From Bemisia tabaci (taxonomy: Eukaryota; Arthropoda; Insecta; Hemiptera; Aleyrodidae), in the NCBI RefSeq assembly GCF_918797505.1, contig NC_092795.1:2575434-2639433 (forward strand): a DNA stretch of 64,000 bases, in the 5' to 3' direction. Of the stretch, positions 11,366-23,181 are shown one piece after another; within the stretch, counting starts at the first letter, position 1, and each line of letters begins with the position of its first letter. A program made the translations under genes and the position numbers. The notes beneath the pieces are model-generated. The model was not told the origin of the DNA. It searched no databases and saw nothing but the letters and a program-made list of their open reading frames with translations.

Positions 11366-11605
11366 GCGAGTGTGTGTGTGTGTCCCTATGACGAGCCGTG
11401 GGTTGCCGCATCTGAGCAATGAGTGCGAGAGAGAGAACGGACAAAACAGCGTATGGACCAATCCAAGTTGAGCCTTAGTCCCCGTTTACGGCCGTTCTTT
11501 CCAGGGCTCATGGTCGGAAAGCACTCCGGTGTTTTTTCGGGGCAACCGGATTCGGGCTCGCCACTACCACCGCGCACCAAATGACGAGGCCCAGCCTGTA
11601 TTTTT
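11366..11605. repeat. shortened satellite unit (about 240 bp)
   Basis: This unit lacks about 79 bp. CCCTATGACGAGCCGTGGG is followed directly by TGAGCAATGAGTGCGAGAG, so the two related sub-modules of the normal unit are fused into one. This is the expected product of recombination between the internal repeats. Confidence 0.75.
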
Positions 11606-14600
11606 GCGAGTGTGTGTGTGTCCCTTTGACGAGCCGCGGGTTGCCGCATCTGATCAATGAGTGGGAGTGAGATAGACGATAAAACGGCGGCTTGTCAAAG
11701 CCGAGTGTGCTCCTTTGACGTGCCGCATCTGAGCAATGAGTGCGAGAGAGAGAACGGACAAAACAGCGTATGGACCAATCCAAGTTGAGCCTTAGTCCCC
11801 GTTTACGGCCGTTCTTTCCAGGGCTCATGGTCGGAAAGCACTCCGGTGTTTTTTCGGGGCACCCGGATTCGGGCTCGCCACTACCACCGCGCACCAAATT
11901 ACGAGGCCCAGCCTGTATTTTTGCGAGTGTGTGTGTGTCCCTTTGACGAGCCGCGGGTTGCCGCATCTGATCAATGAGTGGGAGAGAGATAGACGATAAA
12001 ACGGCGGCTTGTCAAAGCCGAGTGTGCTCCTTTGACGTGCCGCATCTGAGCAATGAGTGCGAGAGAGAGAACGGACAAAACAGCGTATGGACCAATCCAA
12101 GTTGAGCCTTAGTCCCCGTTTACGGCCGTTCTTTCCAGGGCTCATGGTCGGAAAGCACTCCGGTGTTTTTTCGGGGCACCCGGATTCGGGCTCGCCACTA
12201 CCACCGCGCACCAAATTACGAGGCCCAGCCTGTATTTTTGCGAGTGTGTGTGTGTCCCTTTGACGAGCCGCGGGTTGCCGCATCTGATCAATGAGTGGGA
12301 GAGAGATAGACGATAAAACGGCGGCTTGTCAAAGCCGAGTGTGCTCCTTTGACGTGCCGCATCTGAGCAATGAGTGCGAGAGAGAGAACGGACAAAACAG
12401 CGTATGGACCAATCCAAGTTGAGCCTTAGTCCCCGTTTACGGCCGTTCTTTCCAGGGCTCATGGTCGGAAAGCACTCCGGTGTTTTTTCGGGGCACCCGG
12501 ATTCGGGCTCGCCACTACCACCGCGCACCAAATGACGAGGCCCAGCCTGTATTTTTGCGAGTGTGTGTGTGTCCCTTTGACGAGCCGCGGGTTGCCGCAT
12601 CTGATCAATGAGTGGGAGTGAGATAGACGATAAAATGGCGGCTTGTCAAAGCCGAGTGTGCTCCTTTGACGTGCCGCATCTGAGCAATGAGTGCGAGAGA
12701 GAGAACGGACAAAACAGCGTATGGACCAATCCAAGTTGAGCCTTAGTCCCCGTTTACGGCCGTTCTTTCCAGGGCTCATGGTCGGAAAGCACTCCGGTGT
12801 TTTTTCGGGGCACCCGGATTCGGGCTCGCCACTACCACCGCGCACCAAATGACGAGGCCCAGCCTGTATTTTTGCGAGTGTGTGTGTGTCCCTTTGACGA
12901 GCCGCGGGTTGCCGCATCTGATCAATGAGTGGGAGAGAGATAGACGATAAAACGGCGGCTTGTCAAAGCCGAGTGTGCTCCTTTGACGTGCCGCATCTGA
13001 GCAATGAGTGCGAGAGAGAGAACGGACAAAACAGCGTATGGACCAATCCAAGTTGAGCCTTAGTCCCCGTTTACGGCCGTTCTTTCCAGGGCTCATGGTC
13101 GGAAAGCACTCCGGTGTTTTTTCGGGGCACCCGGATTCGGGCTCGCCACTACCACCGCGCACCAAATTACGAGGCCCAGCCTGTATTTTTGCGAGTGTGT
13201 GTGTGTCCCTTTGACGAGCCGCGGGTTGCCGCATCTGATCAATGAGTGGGAGTGAGATAGACGATAAAATGGCGGCTTGTCAAAGCCGAGTGTGCTCCTT
13301 TGACGTGCCGCATCTGAGCAATGAGTGCGAGAGAGAGAACGGACAAAACAGCGTATGGACCAATCCAAGTTGAGCCTTAGTCCCCGTTTACGGCCGTTCT
13401 TTCCAGGGCTCATGGTCGGAAAGCACTCCGGTGTTTTTTCGGGGCACCCGGATTCGGGCTCGCCACTACCACCGCGCACCAAATTACGAGGCCCAGCCTG
13501 TATTTTTGCGAGTGTGTGTGTGTCCCTTTGACGAGCCGCGGGTTGCCGCATCTGATCAATGAGTGGGAGTGAGATAGACGATAAAATGGCGGCTTCTCAA
13601 AGCCGAGTGTGCTCCTTTGACGTGCCGCATCTGAGCAATGAGTGCGAGAGAGAGAACGGACAAAACAGCGTATGGACCAATCCGAGTTGAGCCTTAGTCC
13701 CCGTTTACGGCCGTTATTTCCAGGGCTCATGGTCGGAAAGCACTCCGGTGTTTTTTCGGGGCACCCGGATTCGGGCACGCCACTACCACCGCGCACCAAA
13801 TGACGAGGCCCAGCCTGTATTTTTGCGAGTGTGTGTGTGTCCCTTTGACGAGCCGCGGGTTGCCGCATCTGATCAATGAGTGGGAGAGAGATAGACGATA
13901 AAACGGCGGCTGTCAAAGCCGAGTGTGCTCCTTTGACGTGCCGCATCTGAGCAATGAGTGCGAGAGAGAGAACGGACAAAACAGCGTATGGACCAATCCA
14001 AGTTGAGCCTTAGTCCCCGTTTACGGCCGTTCTTTCCAGGGCTCATGGTCGGAAAGCACTCCGGTGTTTTTTCGGGGCACCCGGATTCGGGCTCGCCACT
14101 ACCACCGCGCACCAAATTACGAGGCCCAGCCTGTATTTTTGCGAGTGTGTGTGTGTCCCTTTGACGAGCCGCGGGTTGCCGCATCTGATCAATGAGTGGG
14201 AGTGAGATAGACGATAAAATGGCGGCTTGTCAAAGCCGAGTGTGCTCCTTTGACGTGCCGCATCTGAGCAATGAGTGCGAGAGAGAGAACGGACAAAACA
14301 GCGTATGGACCAATCCAAGTTGAGCCTTAGTCCCCGTTTACGGCCGTTCTTTCCAGGGCTCATGGTCGGAAAGCACTCCGGTGTTTTTTCGGGGCACCCG
14401 GATTCGGGCTCGCCACTACCACCGCGCACCAAATGACGAGGCCCAGCCTGTATTTTTGCGAGTGTGTGTGTGTCCCTTTGACGAGCCGCGGGTTGCCGCA
14501 TCTGATCAATGAAGGGAGTGAGATAGACGATAAAATGGCGGCTTCTCAAAGCCGAGTGTGCTCCTTTGACGTGCCGCATCTTAGCAATGAGTGCGAGAGA

Positions 14601-17600
14601 GAGAACGGACAAAACAGCGTATGGACCAATCCAAGTTGAGCCTTAGTCCCCGTTTACGGCCGTTCTTTCCAGGGCTCATGGTCGGAAAGCACTCCCGTGT
14701 TTTTTCGGGGCACCCGGATTCGGGCACGCCACTACCACCGCGCACCAAATGACGAGGCCCAGCCTGTATTTTTGCGAGTGTGTGTGTGTCCCTTTGACAA
14801 GCCAAGGGTTGCCGCATCTGATCAATGAGTGGGAGAGAGATAGACGATAAAACGGCGGCCTGTCAAAGCCGAGTGTGCTCCTTTGACGTGCCGCATCTGA
14901 GCAATGAGTGCGAGAGAGAGAACGGACAAAACAGCGTATGGACCAATCCAAGTTGAGCCTTAGTCCCCGTTTACGGCCGTTCTTTCCAGGGCTCATGGTC
15001 GGAAAGCACTCCGGTGTTTTTTCGGGGCACCCGGATTCGGGATGGCCACTACCACCGCAGACCAAATTACGAGGCCCAGCCTGTATTTTAGCGAGTGTGT
15101 GTGTGTGTGTCCCATTGACGAGCCGCGGGTATCCGCATCTGATCAATGAGTGGGAGTGAGATAGACGATAAAACGGCGGCTTGTCAAAGCCGAGTGTGCT
15201 GCTTTGACGTGCCGCATCTGAGCAATGAGTGCGAGAGAGAGAACGGACAAAACAGCGTATGGACCAATCCAAGTTGAGCCTTAGTCCCCGTTTACGGCCG
15301 TTCTTTCCAGGGCTCATGGTCGGAAAGCACTCCGGTGTTTTTTCGGGGCACCCGGATTCGGGCTGGCCACTACCACCGCGCACCAAATTACGAGGCCCAG
15401 CCTGTATTTTTGCGAGTGTGTGTGTGTCCCTTTGACGAGCCGCGGGTTGCCGCATCTGATCAATGAAAGGGAGTGAGATAGACGATAAAATGGCGGCTTC
15501 TCAAAGCCGAGTGTGCTCCTTTGACGTGCCGCATCTTAGCAATGAGTGCGAGAGAGAGAACGGACAAAACAGCGTATGGACCAATCCGAGTTGAGCCTTA
15601 GTCCCCGTTTACGGCCGTTATTTCGAGGGCTCATGGTCGGAAAGCACTCCGGTGTTTTTTCGGGGCACCCGGATTCGGGCACGCCACTACCACCGCGCAC
15701 CAAATGACGAGGCCCAGCCTGTATTTTTGCGAGTGTGTGTGTGTCCCTTTGACGAGCCGCGGGTTGCCGCATCTGATCAATGAGTGGGAGAGAGATAGAC
15801 GATAAAACGGCGGCCTGTCAAAGCCGAGTGTGCTCCTTTGACGTGCCGCATCTGAGCAATGAGTGCGAGAGAGAGAACGGACAAAACAGCGTATGGACCA
15901 ATCCAAGTTGAGCCTTAGTCCCCGTTTACGGCCGTTCTTTCCAGGGCTCATGGTCGGAAAGCACTCCGGTGTTTTTTCGGGGCACCCGGATTCGGGATGG
16001 CCACTACCACCGCAGACCAAATTACGAGGCCCAGCCTGTATTTTTGCGAGTGTGTGTGTGTGTCCCTTTGACGAGCCGCGGGTTGCCGCATCTGATCAAT
16101 GAGTGGGAGTGAGATAGACGATAAAACGGCGGCTTGTCAAAGCCGAGTGTGCTCCTTTGACGTGCCGCATCTGAGCAATGAGTGCGAGAGAGAGAACGGA
16201 CAAAACAGCGTATGGACCAATCCAAGTTGAGCCTTAGTCCCCGTTTACGGCCGTTCTTTCCAGGGCTCATGGTCGGAAAGCACTCCGGTGTTTTTTCGGG
16301 GCACCCGGATTCGGGCTCGCCACTACCACCGCGCACCAAATGACGAGGCCCAGCCTGTATTTTTGCGAGTGTGTGTGTGTCCCTTTGACGAGCCGCGGGT
16401 TGCCGCATCTGATCAATGAAGGGAGTGAGATAGACGATAAAATGGCGGCTTGTCAAAGCCGAGTGTGCTCCTTTGACGTGCCGCATCTTAGCAATGAGTG
16501 CGAGAGAGAGAACGGACAAAACAGCGTATGGACCAATCCAAGTTGAGCCTTAGTCCCCGTTTACGGCCGTTCTTTCCAGGGCTCATGGTCGGAAAGCACT
16601 CCCGTGTTTTTTCGGGGCACCCGGATTCGGGCACGCCACTACCACCGCGCACCAAATTACGAGGCCCAGCCTGTATTTTTGCGAGTGTGTGTGTGTCCCT
16701 TTGACGAGCCGCGGGTTGCCGCATCTGATCAATGAGTGGGAGAGAGATAGACGATAAAACGGCGGCCTGTCAAAGCCGAGTGTGCTCCTTTGACGTGCCG
16801 CATCTGAGCAATGAGTGCGAGAGAGAGAACGGACAAAACAGCGTATGGACCAATCCAAGTTGAGCCTTAGTCCCCGTTTACGGCCGTTCTTTCCAGGGCT
16901 CATGGTCGGAAAGCACTCCGGTGTTTTTTCGGGGCACCCGGATTCGGGCTCGCCACTACCACCGCGCACCAAATTACGAGGCCCAGCCTGTATTTTTGCG
17001 AGTGTTGTGTGTGTCCCTTTGACGAGCCGCGGGTTGCCGCATCTGATCAATGAGTGGGAGAGAGATAGACGATAAAACGGCGGCTTGTCAAAGCCGAGTG
17101 TGCTGCTTTGACGTGCCGCATCTGAGCAATGAGTGCGAGAGAGAGAACGGACAAAACAGCGTATGGACCAATCCAAGTTGAGCCTTAGTCCCCGTTTACG
17201 GCCGTTCTTTCCAGGGCTCATGGTCGGAAAGCACTCCGGTGTTTTTTCGGGGCACCCGGATTCGGGCTCGCCACTACCACCGCGCACCAAATTACGAGGC
17301 CCAGCCTGTATTTTTGCGAGTGTGTGTGTGTCCCTTTGACGAGCCGCGGGTTGCCGCATCTGATCAATGAGAGGGAGTGAGATAGACGATAAAATGGCGG
17401 CTTCTCAAAGCCGAGTGTGCTCCTTTGACGTGCCGCATCTTAGCAATGAGTGCGAGAGAGAGAACGGACAAAACAGCGTATGGACCAATCCGAGTTGAGC
17501 CTTAGTCCCCGTTTACGGCCGTTCTTTCCAGGGCTCATGGTCGGAAAGCACTCCGGTGTTTTTTCGGGGCACCCGGATTCGGGCATCGCCACTACCACCG

Positions 17601-19189
17601 CGCACCAAATGACGAGGCCCAGCCTGTATTTTTGCGAGTGTGTGTGTGTCCCTTTGACGAGCCGCGGGTTGCCGCATCTGATCAATGAGTGGGAGAGAGA
17701 TAGACGATAAAACGGCGGCTTGTCAAAGCCGAGTGTGCTCCTTTGACGTGCCGCATCTGAGCAATGAGTGCGAGAGAGAGAACGGACAAAACAGCGTATG
17801 GACCAATCCAAGTTGAGCCTTAGTCCCCGTTTACGGCCGTTCTTTCCAGGGCTCATGGTCGGAAAGCACTCCGGTGTTTTTTCGGGGCACCCGGATTCGG
17901 GATGGCCACTACCACCGCAGACCAAATTACGAGGCCCAGCCTGTATTTTTGCGAGTGTGTGTGTGTGTCCCTTTGACGAGCCGCGGGTATGCCGCATCTG
18001 ATCAATGAGTGGGAGTGAGATAGACGATAAAACGGCGGCTTGTCAAAGCCGAGTGTGCTGCTTTGACGTGCCGCATCTGAGCAATGAGTGCGAGAGAGAG
18101 AACGGACAAAACAGCGTATGGACCAATCCAAGTTGAGCCTTAGTCCCCGTTTACGGCCGTTCTTTCCAGGGCTCATGGTCGGAAAGCACTCCGGTGTTTT
18201 TTCGGGGCACCCGGATTCGGGCTCGCCACTACCACCGCGCACCAAATGACGAGGCCCAGCCTGTATTTTTGCGAGTGTGTGTGTGTCCCTTTGACGAGCC
18301 GCGGGTTGCCGCATCTGATCAATGAGTGGGAGAGAGATAGACGATAAAACGGCGGCTTGTCAAAGCCGAGTGTGCTGCTTTGACGTGCCGCATCTGAGCA
18401 ATGAGTGCGAGAGAGAGAACGGACAAAACAGCGTATGGACCAATCCAAGTTGAGCCTTAGTCCCCGTTTACGGCCGTTCTTTCCAGGGCTCATGGTCGGA
18501 AAGCACTCCGGTGTTTTTTCGGGGCACCCGGATTCGGGATGGCCACTACCACCGCAGACCAAATTACGAGGCCCAGCCTGTATTTTAGCGAGTGTGTGTG
18601 TGTCCCTTTGACGAGCCGCGGGTTGCCGCATCTGATCAAGGAAAGGGAGTGAGATAGACGATAAAATGGCGGCTTCTCAAAGCCGAGTGTGCTCCTTTGA
18701 CGTGCCGCATCTTAGCAATGAGTGCGAGAGAGAGAACGGACAAAACAGCGTATGGACCAATCCGAGTTGAGCCTTAGTCCCCGTTTACGGCCGTTATTTC
18801 GAGGGCTCATGGTCGGAAAGCACTCCGGTGTTTTTTCGGGGCACCCGGATTCGGGCACGCCACTACCACCGCGCACCAAATGACGAGGCCCAGCCTGTAT
18901 TTTTGCGAGTGTGTGTGTGTCCCTTTGACGAGCCGCGGGTTGCCGCATCTGATCAATGAGTGGGAGAGAGATAGACGATAAAACGGCGGCCTGTCAAAGC
19001 CGAGTGTGCTCCTTTGACGTGCCGCATCTGAGCAATGAGTGCGAGAGAGAGAACGGACAAAACAGCGTATGGACCAATCCAAGTTGAGCCTTAGTCCCCG
19101 TTTACGGCCGTTCTTTCCAGGGCTCATGGTCGGAAAGCACTCCGGTGTTTTTTCGGGGCACCCGGATTCGGGATGGCCACTACCACCGC

Positions 19190-22100
19190 AGACCACCAAT
19201 CCAAGTTGAGCTTAGTCCCCGTTTACGGCCGTTCTTTCCAGGGCTCATGGTCGGGAAAGGCACTCCGTGTTTTTTCGGGCACCCGGATTCGGGCTCGCCA
19301 CTACCACCGCGCACCAAATTACGAGGCCACCTGTATTTTTGCGATGTGTGATGTGTGTCCTTTGACGAGCCGCGGGTTGCCGCATCTGATCAAACAGAGT
19401 GGGAGAGAGATAGACGATAAAACGGCGAGTAGTTCAAAGCCGAGTGTGCTCCTTTGACGTGCCGCATCTGAGCAATGAGTGCGAGAGAGAGAACGGACAA
19501 AACAGCGTATGGACCAATCCAAGTTGAGCCTTAGTCCCCGTTTACGGCCGTTCTTTCCAGGGCTCATGGTCGGGAAAGCACAACGGTGTTTTTTCGGGGC
19601 ACCCGGATTCGGGCTCGCCACTACACCGCGCACCAAATTACGGCCCAGCCTGTATTTTTAGAGTGTGTGTGTGTCCTTTGACAAGCCGCGGGTTGCCGCA
19701 TCTGATCAATGAGTGGGAGTGAGATAGACGATAAAACGGCGGCTTGTCAAAAGCGAGTGTGCTCCTTTGACGTGCCGCATCTTAGGCAATGAGTGCGAAG
19801 AGAGAGAACGGACAAAACAGCGTATGGACCAATCCAAGTGAGCCTTAGTCCCCGTTTACGGCCGTTCTTTCCAGGGCTCATGGTCGGAAAGCACTCCGTG
19901 TTTTTTCGGGGCACCCGGATTCGGGCTCGCCACTACAACCGCGCACCAAATTACGAGGCCTAGCTGTATTTTTGCGAGTTGTGTGTGTCCCTTTGACGAG
20001 CGCGGGTTGCCGCATCTGATCAATGAGTGGGAGAAAGAAAGACGATAAATGGCGGCTTGTCGAAAGCCGAGTGTGCTCCTTTGAGCCTTTGACGTGCGCA
20101 TCTGAGCAATGAGTGCGAGAGAGAGAACGGACAAAACAGCGTATGGACCATCCAAGTTGAGCCTTAGTCCCCGTTTACGGCCGTTCTTTCCAGGGCTCAT
20201 GGTCGGAAAGCACTCCCGTGTTTTTTCGGGGCACCCGGATTCGGGCTCGCCACTACCACCGCGCACCAAATTACGAGGCCTAGCCTGTATTTTTGCGAGT
20301 GTGTGTGTGTCCCTTTGACGAGCCGCGGGTTGCCGCATCTGATCAATGAGTGGGAGAGAGATAGACGATAAACGGCGGCTTTGTCAAAGCCGAGTGTGCT
20401 CCTTTGACGTGCCGCATCTGAGCAATGAGTGCGAGAGAGAGAACGGACAAAACAGCGTATGGACCAATCCAAGTTGAGCCTTAGTCCCCGTTTACGGCCG
20501 TTCTTTCCAGGGCTCATGGTCGGAAAGCACTCCCGTGTTTTTTCGGGGCACCCGGATTCGGGCTCGGCCACTACCACCGCGCACCGAATTACGAGGCCTA
20601 GCCTGTTTTTTGGCGAGTGTGTGTGTGTCCCTTTGACGAGCCGCGGGTTGCCGCATCTGATCAATGAGTGGGAGAGAGATAGACGATAAAACGGCGGCTT
20701 GTCAAAGCCGAGTGTGCTCCTTTGACGTGCCGCATCTGAGCAATGAGTGCGAGAGAGAGAACGGACAAAACAGCGTATGGACCAATCAAGTTGAGCCTTA
20801 GTCCCCGTTTACGGCCGTTCTTTCCAGGGCTCATGGTCGGAAAGCACTCCGGTGTTTTTTCGGGGCACCGGATTCGGGCTCGCCACTACCACCGCGCACC
20901 AAATTACGAGGCCCAGCCTGTATTTTTGCGAGTGTGTGTGTGTCCCTTTGACGAGCCGCGGGTTGCCGCATCTGATCAATGAGTGGGAGAGAGATAGACG
21001 ATAAAATGGCGGCTTGTCAAAGCCGAGTGTGCTCCTTTGACTTTGACGTGCGCATCTGAGCAATGAGTGCGAGAGAGAGAACGGACAAAACAGCGTATGG
21101 ACCAATCCAAGTTGAGCCTTAGTCCCCGTTTACGGCCGTTCTTTCCAGGGCTCATGGTCGGAAAGCACTCCGGTGTTTTTTCGGGGCACCCGGATTCGGG
21201 CTCGCCACTACCACCGCGCACCAAATTACGAGGCCCAGCCTGTATTTTTGCGAGTGTGTGTGTGTCCCTTTGACGAGCCGCGGGTTGCCGCATCTGATCA
21301 ATGAGTGGAGAGGAGAGAGATAGACGATAAAACGGCGGCTTGTCAAAGCCGAGTGTGCTCCCTTTGACGTGCCGCATCTGAGCAATGAGTGCGAGAGAGA
21401 GAACGGACAAAACAGCGTATGGACCAATCCAAGTTGAGCCTTAGTCCCCGTTTACGGCCGTTCTTTCCAGGGCTCATGGTCGGAAAGCACTCCGGTGTTT
21501 TTTTCGGGGCACCCGGATTCGGGCTCGCCACTACCACCGCGCACCAAATTACGAGGCCAGCCTGTATTTTTGCGAGTGTGTGTGTGTGTCCCTTTGACGA
21601 GCCGCGGGTTGCCGCATCTGATCAATGAGTGGGAGAGAGATAGACGATAAAATGGCGGCTTGTCAAAGCCGAGTGTGCTCCTTTGACGTGCCGCATCTGA
21701 GCAATGAGTGCGAGAGAGAGAACGGACAAAACAGCGTATGGACCAATCCAAGTTGAGCCTTAGTCCCCGTTTACGGCCGTTCTTTCCAGGGCTCATGGTC
21801 GGAAAGCACTCCGGTGTTTTTTTCGGGGCACCCGGATTCGGGCTCGCCACTACCACCGCGCACCAAATTACGAGGCCTAGCCTGTATTTTGCGAGTGTGT
21901 GTGTGTCCCTTTGACGAGCCGCGGGTTGCCGCATCTGATCAATGAGTGGGAGTGAGATAGACGATAAAATGGCGGCTTGTCAAAGCCGAGTGTGCTCCTT
22001 TGACGTGCCGCATCTTAGCAATGAGTGCGAGAGAGAGAACGGACAAAACAGCGTATGGACCAATCCAAGTTGAGCCTTAGTCCCCGTTTACGGCCGTTCT

Positions 22101-22990
22101 TTCCAGGGCTCATGGTCGGAAAGCACTCCGGTGTTTTTTCGGGGCACCCGGATTCGGGCTCGCCACTACCACCGCGCACCAAATTACGAGGCCCAGCTGT
22201 ATTTTTGCGAGTTTGTGTGTGTCCCTTTGACGAGCCGCGGGTTGCCGCATCTGATCAATGAGTGGGAGAGTGAGATAGACGATAAAATGGCGGCTTGTCA
22301 AAGCCGAGTGTGCTCCTTTGACGTGCCGCATCTGAGCAATGAGTGCGAGAGAGAGAGAGAACGGACAAAACAGCGTATGGACCAATCCAAGTTGAGCCTT
22401 AGTCCCCGTTTACGGCCGTTTCTTTCCAGGGCTCATGGTCGGAAAGCACTCCGGTGTTTTTTCGGGGCACCCGGATTCGGGCTCGCCACTACCACCGCGC
22501 ACCAAATTACGAGGCCAGCCTGTATTTGCGAGTGTGTGTGTGTCCCTTTGACGAGCCGCGGGTTGCCGCATCTGATCAATGAGTGGGAGAGAGATAGACG
22601 ATAAAACGGCGGCTTGTCAAAGCCGAGTGTGCTCCTTTGACGTGCCGCATCTGAGCAATGAGTGCGAGAGAGAGAACGGACAAAACAGCGTATGGACCAA
22701 TCCAAGTTGAGCCTTAGTCCCCGTTTACGGCCGTTCTTTCCAGGGCTCATGGTCGGAAAGCACTCCGGTGTTTTTTTCGGGCACCCGGATTCGGGCTCGC
22801 CACTACCACCGCGCACCAAATTACGAGGCCTAGCCTGTATTTTTGCGAGTTTGTGTGTGTCCCTTTGACGAGCCGCGGGTTGCCGCATCTGATCAATGAG
22901 TGGGAGAGAGATAGACGATAAAACGGCGGCTTGTCAAAGCCGAGTGTGCTGCTTTGACGTGCCGCATCTGAGCAATGAGTGCGAGAGAGA
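19190..22990. repeat. indel-rich third of the satellite array
   Basis: Starting at a junction at about 19193-19200, where a unit jumps from CCGCAGACC to ACCAATCCAAG and loses about 190 bp, units carry many one-base gains or losses: TCGGGAAAGGCACTCCGTG, AGGCCACCTGTATT, CTTTGAGCCTTTGACGTGCG. Substitutions stay few. Units left of the junction are almost free of indels. Confidence 0.75.
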
Positions 22991-23172
22991 GAAAACGGAC
23001 AAAACAGCGTATGGACCAATCCAAGTTGAGCCTTAGTCCCCGTTTACGGCCGTTCTTTCCAGGGCTCATGGTCGGAAAGCACTCCGGTGTTTTTTCGGGG
23101 CACCCGGATTCGGGCTCGCCACTACCACCGCGGACCTTTTCAACTTTTCCATACCTGTGTAAATCTACCTTG

Positions 23173-23181
23173 AACGCGAAT
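23173..23181. repeat. target-site duplication AACGCGAAT (right)
   Basis: Second copy of the 9-bp word found at 10730-10738, immediately right of the terminal inverted repeat. Confidence 0.85.

Larger units (their letters stand above)
11073..23134. repeat. 317-bp tandem satellite array, about 38 units
   Basis: Equivalent points recur every 317 bp (for example the GAGCGC-like motif sites at 11740, 12057, 13008, 13325), giving about 38 units. A unit holds a short GT run, CCCTTTGACGAGCCGCGGG, TCAATGAGTGGGAGAGAGAT, CTTTGACGTGCCGCATCTGA, GCAATGAGTGCGAGAGAGAG, TTTACGGCCGTTCTTTCCAG and CACCCGGATTCGGGCTCGCC. The array is clearly more GC-rich than the flanks. Units at 11.6-19.2 kb are nearly identical in length; the first units are diverged or shortened, and those from 19.2 kb on carry many small indels. 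Open frames on both strands (up to 259 codons) arise from the repeat and are not genes. Confidence 0.97.
10739..23172. mobile_element. 12.4-kb TIR element with 9-bp TSD carrying a satellite array
   Basis: The left end CAAGGTAGATTTACAC (10739-10754) and the right end GTGTAAATCTACCTTG (23157-23172) are perfect 16-bp inverted copies. They are bordered by the same 9-bp word AACGCGAAT on both outer sides. A 9-bp duplication is typical of Mutator-like (MULE) elements and occurs in a few other superfamilies. The interior has about 330 bp of unique sequence on the left, about 38 tandem 317-bp units, and about 25 bp on the right. No transposase is recognisable, so the element is nonautonomous. A 356-bp element at 37220-37575 has the same CAAGGTA terminus and also a 9-bp duplication. 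The superfamily call is inference. Confidence 0.8.

Noticed and set aside
11386..23019. Dozens of open frames of 60-259 codons in the satellite
   Set aside because: They repeat with the 317-bp period on both strands, shift frame from unit to unit and match no protein family; treated as by-products of the repeat.
11073..23134. CRISPR-like or rDNA spacer interpretation of the tandem array
   Set aside because: Units are head to tail with no variable spacers and no rRNA sequence; it is a plain satellite.
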